A stretch of DNA of 64,000 bases from NCBI GenBank assembly GCA_051453625.1, contig JBOZIK010000001.1:37750016-37814015 (forward strand), in the 5' to 3' direction. Below, one piece after another: positions 57,535-64,000 of the stretch (within the stretch, counting starts at the first letter, position 1; each line of letters begins with the position of its first letter). Position numbers and translations under genes: made by a program. The notes beneath the pieces are model-generated. The model did no database searches and was not told the origin of the DNA. It saw only the letters and a list, made by a program, of their open reading frames with translations. This stretch comes from Welwitschia mirabilis. Its lineage: Eukaryota > Gnetophyta > Gnetopsida > Welwitschiales.

Positions 57535-58640
57535 AGGAGTCAATTGAATGCATCCCTACATGTCACCCTTGATGGTCAACCTATCAAAACGTATGTCGAT
57601 CTCGATCTTGTAGATTTTAATTGTAGTAATTTCTTAGGTAAACCTTGTATCTTCTCAAATCAAGAACAAATGAGTGAAAACTCTAAGGCATATAAAACAA
57701 TGAAGTCATAGAATGTAAAATCATCTCTAGTAAAACATGTCACAACATATGACTTCCTCTTAGACCTTATTAGTTGAGAAAAATCTCTTAAGATCAATGA
57801 ATAACTACTACAACAAACCAAATGTAATCTTGAAAATGTGTTATCTTCTAATAGAAACATATTTGCTTGGCATTACAAAGATATGTTAGAAATTGACAAA
57901 TCAATAGTTATGCATAACATCATTCTAAATCCAAACTTGATTCTAGTGGGACAAAAGGTTAGAAAGCTAAACCCTCACCTTGCATTAGTGGTAAAACAAG
58001 ATCTAGAGCATCTTTTGACTGCTTGTTTTATCTAACTAGTAGACTAATCAGATTGACTGTAAAATCTAGTAATTACTCTAAAGAAGAACAACTAGATTAG
58101 AATTTGTATTGATTATTGTGATTTAAATAAGATTACCTTAAAGGATAACTCTTCTTTACCAAACATCGACATCCTCATGGACAACACTGATGGTTATGAC
58201 CTCTTATCATTCATGTATGGTTACTCAGGTTATAATTAGATATTTATTAATCTTATAGGTTAGCACAAAATAAATTTTATAACACCACAAAGTCTTTTCT
58301 ATTATGTTATGATTTCTTTCAGATTAAAGAATTCTGGTGCAATTTACTAGTGTGTAATAACACATATCTTTTACAACATAATCCACCACAATGTGGAAGA
58401 CTATGTTGATGATATTGTAGTTAAGTCAAAGATAATTACTAATCATCCTAATGATCTAAATTAATTGTTTACACAAGTAATACAATATAATTTATTCCTA
58501 AACCCAAAAAAAACTCTTAGAATTTATGGTAATAAAATGAGGCATAGAAATTGATCCTAGTAAGGTCAAGATAATTACCAATATGCCATCACCATGCAAC
58601 TTGAAAAAATTATGTAGTCTTCAAGATAGACCACAAGAAA
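57535..58640 (+). pseudogene. Gypsy reverse transcriptase relic
   Basis: After a leader (SLHVTLDGQPIKTYVDLD, about 57560) the domain begins NRNIFAWHYKDMLEID (57850) and IILNPNLILVGQKVRKLNPH, then KQDLEHLLTACFI, the standard gypsy RT entry. Further motifs (RICIDYCDLNKITLKDN-like near 58100, and YVDDIVVKSK at about 58408) are visible across frame changes. The catalytic YVDD box is readable, but the frame around it is broken. Confidence 0.7.
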
Positions 58641-59264
58641 TATATCAATTCATTTCAACTTTGACTGATTGATGTAAACGATTTATGCATTTACTCAGTA
58701 AAGACAACTAATTTAAGTGAAATGAAAATTGTCAAGAGGCTTTTGATAGAATTAAAGAATATTTGACATCAACCCCTGTTTTAAGTCCACCTAAGCTTAA
58801 TTAACCATTCTACCTTTACTTGAAATATACATCATCATTAATTAGTGTAATGATATTTCAGCATGTTGAATTACATTGAGATCATCCAATTTATTACATG
58901 AGTAGGACACTACATTAATATGAGAGAAATTACACTGAAGCACAAAAGGCATGTTTGAGTTTAGTTTTTGCTTCACAAAAGTTTTATCATTATATGATGA
59001 TAAATAAAATAATTATGATTAATAATTAGACTTGGCTCAAACATCTACTTGAATACTCTACTAGTAGCACATGTCCAATAAAGTGGACATTAATTCTCAC
59101 TGAATTTGACTTAGAATTCCAATCTCAAAAATTAGTCAAGGAAAAACGCATAGCTGAATAAATGTTAGATCTATTAATAGAAGCTAAAGGTAAAACCTCA
59201 AGCAATTCTAAACAATTCCCTAATGAAGAAATTCATATTGTTGAAATGAAAAAGATACAAGATA

Positions 59265-59530
59265 CATTGATGTTTGTTGATGGTGCATCCAATTAAAATG
59301 GTGGTTTTGCAAGAGTAGTCTTCTTTCTTAATAATAAAACTAGCTTGTCATGCTCTTTTAAAGTAAATTTTCATTACACAAGTAACATTGCTGAATATGA
59401 GGCTTTAATAAGAGGAATCATGCTAGCCATTCAAGTAGGTTTCAAGAAATCATGCATTTGTGGTGACTCATAATCAATCATCAACTAAGTCTTAGGTAGC
59501 TACGAAGCTAGATCAGGAATCCTAGATGCA
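59265..59530 (+). pseudogene. Gypsy RNase H relic
   Basis: MFVDGASN (59271) and SNIAEYEALIRGIMLAIQVG (about 59385), then SCICGDS, match the RNase H D-E-D positions. It lies after an RT-linked RNase H segment (YMSRTLHYERNYTEAQKAC-like near 58900). Two RNase H domains are a mark of the Tat lineage. Confidence 0.65.
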
Positions 59531-60785
59531 TACCTCAGCAAGTAAGAAAGCTTCTTACGTTATCTCATAAACTTTGCATAAATGTGTTTTAGAGATTCAT
59601 CGCTTCAGGAGTATGTCACATGCATGGACTTTAGTCAAAATTTCCTTGATGAACATCAAATAACTACTTATCTAGATCTATCATAAGATGAAATAATTAA
59701 TTAGTAAAAGATCATAAAGAAAATAACAAGTGGTATGACACTTTACTCAATTATTTCATTAATTAAAAGCTACTCAAAAATCTTTCCTCATTATTAAAAC
59801 AAAACTTTAGGGATCAAGTAACATGCTTTGCACTAATTAAAGGTCAATTATATAAGAATTAAAATGAAGGTATTCTATTAAGATGAATAAAATCAAAAAA
59901 AGTTGCTCATGTCTTAAAAGAAACTCATGCTGGATTATATGGCCTCCACCAAGGGGTAAGATCACTATTAGATCATGTGTTACAGTTTGGCTATTTCTAG
60001 AAAATAATGAACGATGACTATTTTAATATATTCAAAACATATCAAACTTATCAGATCTTTTCACTGAGAATACATTAATTGCCTATTGCACTTTTTCCTT
60101 CTGATCCTATCTGAGTTTTTAGAAAATGAGGTATGGATTTAATTGGTTCTATTATGCCTAACTCATCAGGATAAGATGCATTCATCCTCACTATAATAAA
60201 ATACTCTTCTAAGTGGATTGAAGTAGTCCCATTATGGTAAATAACATCAAAGTAAATTTAAAATTTCATTCTTTATCACATCATTACTAGATTTGGCACA
60301 CCTTATGTCATTGTTAGTCATAATGGACCACAGTTTAGATCATTAAAATTGAAGAATTTCATAAGCAAATTTGGGATAAAACATTCCTTTTGGATACAAC
60401 ATTACCCTCAAGCAAATGGGTAAGTTAAAGATACAAATCAATTAATCATAAATTACCCTAAGAATTTTTATGAAGGAATACAAAGTCATGGCATGAGAAA
60501 TTGTCTTTACCATTATGGGATTATCACATTACAATAAAAACTACTATAAGGACAACACCATTTCAACTAGTTGATGGTACTAAAGTAGTGTTAGTGACTC
60601 AAATTCAGATTTCCACATTAAAAATGCTAGTTAATGATCTAGAGTTATCTAATATAAAAAAAAATGTGACTTACACAACTTAAAAATTTATATAAAGAGT
60701 AATTAAAAGTCTTGTAACAAACCCAACTCTACTAGAAGAGAATTAGCAATGCATATAATAATCATGTGAATCCAAGATCTTATGA
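59531..60785 (+). pseudogene. Gypsy integrase relic, first copy
   Basis: GVRSLLDHVLQFGYF (about 59955), KYSSKWIEVVPLW (about 60205), FGTPYVIVSHNGPQF (about 60290) and KFGIKHSFWIQHYPQANG (about 60370). In the second catalytic box Asp of SDNGPQF is His. The copy breaks off at the gap at 60786 before the C-terminal domain. Confidence 0.7.
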
Positions 60786-60885
60786 NNNNNNNNNNNNNNN
60801 NNNNNNNNNNNNNNNNNNNNNNNNNNNNNNNNNNNNNNNNNNNNNNNNNNNNNNNNNNNNNNNNNNNNNNNNNNNNNNNNNNNNN

Positions 60886-62330
60886 GGCATGTGAACTCCT
60901 AGCTATTCTTAGAAATGAAAATCAATTCGTAGATTATCTTGCAAATTTTACTCAAATGTGTTTTAGAGATTTATTTTTTAAAGATTATGTCACATGCATG
61001 AGCATTAGTCAAAATTTCCTTAATGAACATCAAATAACTACTTATCTAGAGCTATCACGAGATGAGGTAAGTCAATTAATAAAAGATCCTAAAGCAAATG
61101 ATGAGTGGTATGATACTTTGCTATTTTACTTTACTAATTAAAGGCTACTTAAAAATTTCTCTTCATTACAAAAGTGAGACTTCATGAATCAAGCAACGCG
61201 TTTTGCCCTAGTTTAAGGATAATTGCATAAGAAGTCAAATGAAGGTATCCCATTAAGATGTCTAAAATCAAGCGAAGCTGCTTATGTCCTAAAAGAGACC
61301 CATGTGGACTATGTGGGCCTACCAGGGATAAAATCACTATTGGGTCATGTGCTATGGTCTAGTTACTTTTGAAAAACAATAAATAATGACTATTTTAAGA
61401 TAGTCAAAACATGTCACACTTCTCAAATCTTTTCATCAAGAATACATCAACCGCCTACTAAGCTTTTTCCTTTTGAGTCAATTTGGGGTTTTAGAAAATG
61501 GGGTATGGATTCAGTTGGTCTTATTACACCTATTTCATTAGGACAACATGCATTCATCCTTATTGCAATAGAATACTTTTCTAGATGGGTTGAAGTGTGG
61601 TCTTATTATGACAAACGACATCAAAACAAATTCAAAATTTCATTCTTGATCACATTATTTCTAGATTTGGCATACCTTATGTCATTATCAATGATAATAG
61701 TCCACAATTTAAATTATCAGAATTAAAATATTTCTTGAGAAAATTTGGGATAAAACATTCCCTTTTAATAGTAAATTGACAAGCTGAAACTATAAATGAA
61801 TTGATCATAAATTATCTCAAGAAATTCTTAAAAATAGATATGAAGTTATGGCATGATAAATTTCCTTTAGCATTATGGGCTTATTGCACTATAGTTAAAA
61901 AATGCTATAGGGACAACACTGTCTCAACTTGTCTATGGTACTAAAGTGGTCTTGCCCACTCAAATTCAGATTCCCACATTAAAAACACTAGTTAATAATC
62001 TAGAGTTATCTGATATGGAAAAGGAAATGTGACTTGTACAACTTAAAACTTTTTGCAACAAACCCAACTTTACCAAAAGTGAATAAGTAATGCATACAAT
62101 AAGCATGTGAATCTAAGATCTTATGATATAGGTAACTTAGTGTTGAAAGCAAACTTAATTAAGAGAACCTCAAAATTCTCACCAAATTGGTTAGAACCAT
62201 TTGTTATATCATAAAAATTCGACAAAGGAATATACAAGCTCAAAATTCTGATTGACATCAAAGACAAAGAACCAATAAACTTATTTTGCCTCTGATCATA
62301 TTATCAGTAAATTTCAAAATTCATATCTTT
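60886..62330 (+). pseudogene. Gypsy integrase relic, second copy
   Basis: This copy repeats 59530-60785 at roughly 85 percent identity by eye and is less damaged. An open frame covers 60886-61141 (QMCFRDLFFKDYVTCM, then LNEHQITTYLELSRDEVSQL) and another 61505-61726 (MDSVGLITPISLGQHAFIL). Asp of the second catalytic box is kept (VIINDNSPQF, about 61680). It continues into the C-terminal domain YDIGNLVLKANLIKRTSKFS and PNWLEPFVIS (62125-62210). The copy is either a tandem duplication or a second element joined at the gap. Confidence 0.7.
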
Positions 62331-62464
62331 CTATGGTGTTTTAATATTTATTTCAGACATTTATTGTTACATTCTTAGTCATGCTAAAATGTGATATGAC
62401 TCCTAGTTACTTAGAATAGTACTTTCTTATGTGTCATATAGATTTCACGTTTTTTCCTCTTTGT

Positions 62465-62800
62465 CTGCGTTTTACAGATCATGAGTCACCATATACTTCA
62501 ACTTCTAGCACAGCTAAATGTTGACGATCCTCTTGAATCACCTGCACCGGGCAGATGTTATCTTATTCCTTACCAAGCTTCCCTGATTGACATTCCATTT
62601 CATGAGGCTCCTCCTATCGAAGACAACAAAGATGATAATGTTATATACCATGTTGATCCTCGCTATGACACCACCTATTTGTTCTTTTTTATAACTCATG
62701 ATTTTGCACAAATCATCTTATGCTACCTTATTATGCAACATATCCATCCTTCCACCTGAAGACAGCATGTTTCACCTACTCATCCTTTTTTCTTTAATAA
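62465..62800 (+). repeat. Post-integrase repeat with short open frame, copy 1
   Basis: TTTTACAG|ATCATGAGTCACC resembles a splice acceptor before ATG 62481. The 92-codon frame contains IPFHEAPPIEDNKDDNVIYH and VDPRYDTT. A related copy is at 63499-63700 (IPFHEAPLMEDDDDEIYH, then IDPYYDPSD). An extra 3' open frame is known in some Tat elements; I recognise no domain. Confidence 0.5.
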
Positions 62801-63300
62801 TTTGTCATGTAGTTTTCAGTTTCTATTGTGTACCCAGTCCTTTTTAAACTTGTCAATAAAATTTTTGTTACTTAATTTATATCATTTAGTTGCATTATAT
62901 TTGGGTANNNNNNNNNNNNNNNNNNNNNNNNNNNNNNGCTTAGTGTTAATGAATAATGGCCGAGATTACGTTAATTATCATTATAATACTTTTGGTATAA
63001 TAGAAGCAATTGAGTTATCTTTACCTAAATGACTCCTTAGCAGAGTTTCTTGGTTAGAGTCATTTCTTTGTTTGATCATTGATTTCGTTTGGTTCTATGT
63101 TAAACCACATTCGAGTTTCATGAAAGTAGTTTTCCTAATTTGGGATATTTACCGTGATAAGATTGGATTTCACCCAATCATAAGACATTTATACATCTAT
63201 GACATTTAATGCCTTATGTTTTTCTGTCCTAGTATTGATTTGTATCAAATCTGACACTTGTTTTCAATTGTGAATCTTACGATTTTACCATCTTAATGAT
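62801..63300. other. Spacer between the two repeat copies
   Basis: No gene seen; a 30-N gap lies at 62908-62937. T-rich and AT-rich. Confidence 0.45.
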
Positions 63301-63312
63301 CAATCAATGTTC

Positions 63313-63398
63313 CAAAAAAAAAAAAGGAAATTCAAGTCAATTGGTAATATATCAATACCATTCACCAAAAAAAAAAAAAAGAAAAGAAAAGAAAAAGA
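63313..63398. repeat. A-rich/purine tract running into a gap
   Basis: A runs and AAAAGAAAAG motifs, then a 100-N gap (63399-63498). It resembles the A-rich block at 57000-57200 and the one at 63849-63910, so A-rich spacers recur on the sense strand of this element. Confidence 0.7.
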
Positions 63399-63498
63399 NN
63401 NNNNNNNNNNNNNNNNNNNNNNNNNNNNNNNNNNNNNNNNNNNNNNNNNNNNNNNNNNNNNNNNNNNNNNNNNNNNNNNNNNNNNNNNNNNNNNNNNN

Positions 63499-63720
63499 GA
63501 GATAAAGCACTAGACTTTTCTATAAATAACATTCCATTCCATGAGGCCCCACTCATGGAAGATGATGATGATGAGATATATCACATCGATCCATACTATG
63601 ACCCATCTGATCCTTTATTAACTATGATTCATACCCTTACACGAGTCTTCTTATTCTACTTACTTGTATATCACCATCATCATTCCACTAGACAGTAGTA
63701 GGTACATATTCCCTCCTATC
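63499..63720 (+). repeat. Post-integrase repeat, copy 2
   Basis: Conserves the acidic HEAP...ED...IYH...DP.YD pattern of copy 1 after the gap, though the frame ends at a TAG near 63695. Confidence 0.5.
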
Positions 63721-64000
63721 ATGCATTTCATCACATCCTTCATTCATCACTACTACCTTATTTACTCCATTTTTTTTATACCCACTATGTCACTATTTCA
63801 TCATACCTATGTTACACTCCCAAAGCTCTCATTTTCATCTTGTTTTCAAGAAAAAAAAAGAAGAAAGAAATAAAAATAAAGAAAGAAAGAAAAAAAGAGA
63901 GAAAAAAACATTTTATTTCTACTTCTTTTGTTGTACAGCCTGTTACATACATCTTTATAATGAGTTAACTTCTAAGTGACTCGGTATTTATTTAGTAGAA
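63721..64000. other. End of window: A-rich tract and unassigned sequence
   Basis: A/G tract at 63849-63910, then unassigned sequence. The element continues past the window. Confidence 0.5.

Larger units (their letters stand above)
54220..62340 (+). mobile_element. Ty3/gypsy element, Tat/Ogre-like, decayed
   Basis: Plus-strand order is gag (about 54840-55436), protease (56400-56520), an A- and T-rich spacer (56940-57520), reverse transcriptase (57840-58640), RNase H (58640-59530) and integrase (59530-60785). A 100-N gap follows, then a second, better preserved integrase part (60886-62330). Order and the long spacer between protease and reverse transcriptase suit the Tat/Ogre lineage. All coding parts carry stops and shifts. 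A 3' LTR is not in the window. Confidence 0.8.

Overview
The window looks like a plant nuclear genome, most likely a gymnosperm or another plant with a very AT-rich, repeat-swamped genome. It holds one recognisable host gene: a laccase of land-plant type on the minus strand (2785..5183). Its signal peptide, canonical 152-bp and 245-bp second and third exons and short GT-AG introns are all visible. The rest is AT-rich sequence packed with decayed plant retroelements (Ty1/copia, Ty3/gypsy), one decayed Tigger/pogo-type DNA transposon, LTR fragments and unassigned repeats. The contrast between a GC-rich gene island and strongly AT-rich surroundings, with many stop codons explicable by C-to-T change, suggests long-term methylation and deamination. 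Welwitschia, whose genome is reported as unusually GC-poor for this reason, is one candidate source. That is an inference, not something the sequence proves.

Layout. 1-2.7 kb: minisatellites and featureless AT-rich DNA. 2.7-5.7 kb: laccase and its GC-rich promoter region. 6.3-7.7 kb: Tigger/pogo transposase relic. 8.66-10 kb: minus-oriented LTR-like repeat with a TATA box. 11-24.7 kb: unassigned dispersed repeats, one unrecognised decayed reading frame (about 14.95-15.96 kb), a GA/poly-G/poly-C tract, and two 0.8-kb direct repeats flanking 3 kb of non-coding DNA. 26.9-30.9 kb: minus-strand LTR element whose only visible protein is a gag-like 'putative plant transposon protein'. 30.96-34.32 kb: minus-strand Ty1/copia pol relic. 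34.33-37.8 kb: plus-strand Ty1/copia with 5' LTR, primer-binding site, gag and the start of pol. 37.8-40.9 kb: a second gag-like-only unit with polypurine tract and 3' LTR. 40.9-43.75 kb: a third such unit on the minus strand, with an LTR bounded by TG...CA. 45-47.1 kb: minus-strand Ty1/copia gag-integrase. 50.4-51.5 kb: plus-strand Ty1/copia integrase scrap. 52.9-64 kb: one large plus-strand Ty3/gypsy element of Tat/Ogre-like organisation, whose integrase part is present twice.

Apart from the laccase nothing looks expressible as a protein. All retroelement frames are broken and several catalytic residues are substituted. The laccase is probably a working secreted multicopper oxidase (lignin or flavonoid polymerisation in the cell wall). 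Its apparent C-terminal duplication is best explained by an unmerged 182-bp contig overlap on either side of a 100-N gap. At least two further gaps carry the same signature.

The most interesting system-level signal is the recurrence, three times in 17 kb, of LTR units that seem to encode only a gag-like protein. Their LTRs carry arrays of short motifs built on GTCGAC, GTTGATC or GTCGTCTAGACGA cores. All translations, alignments and identity statements here were made by eye.
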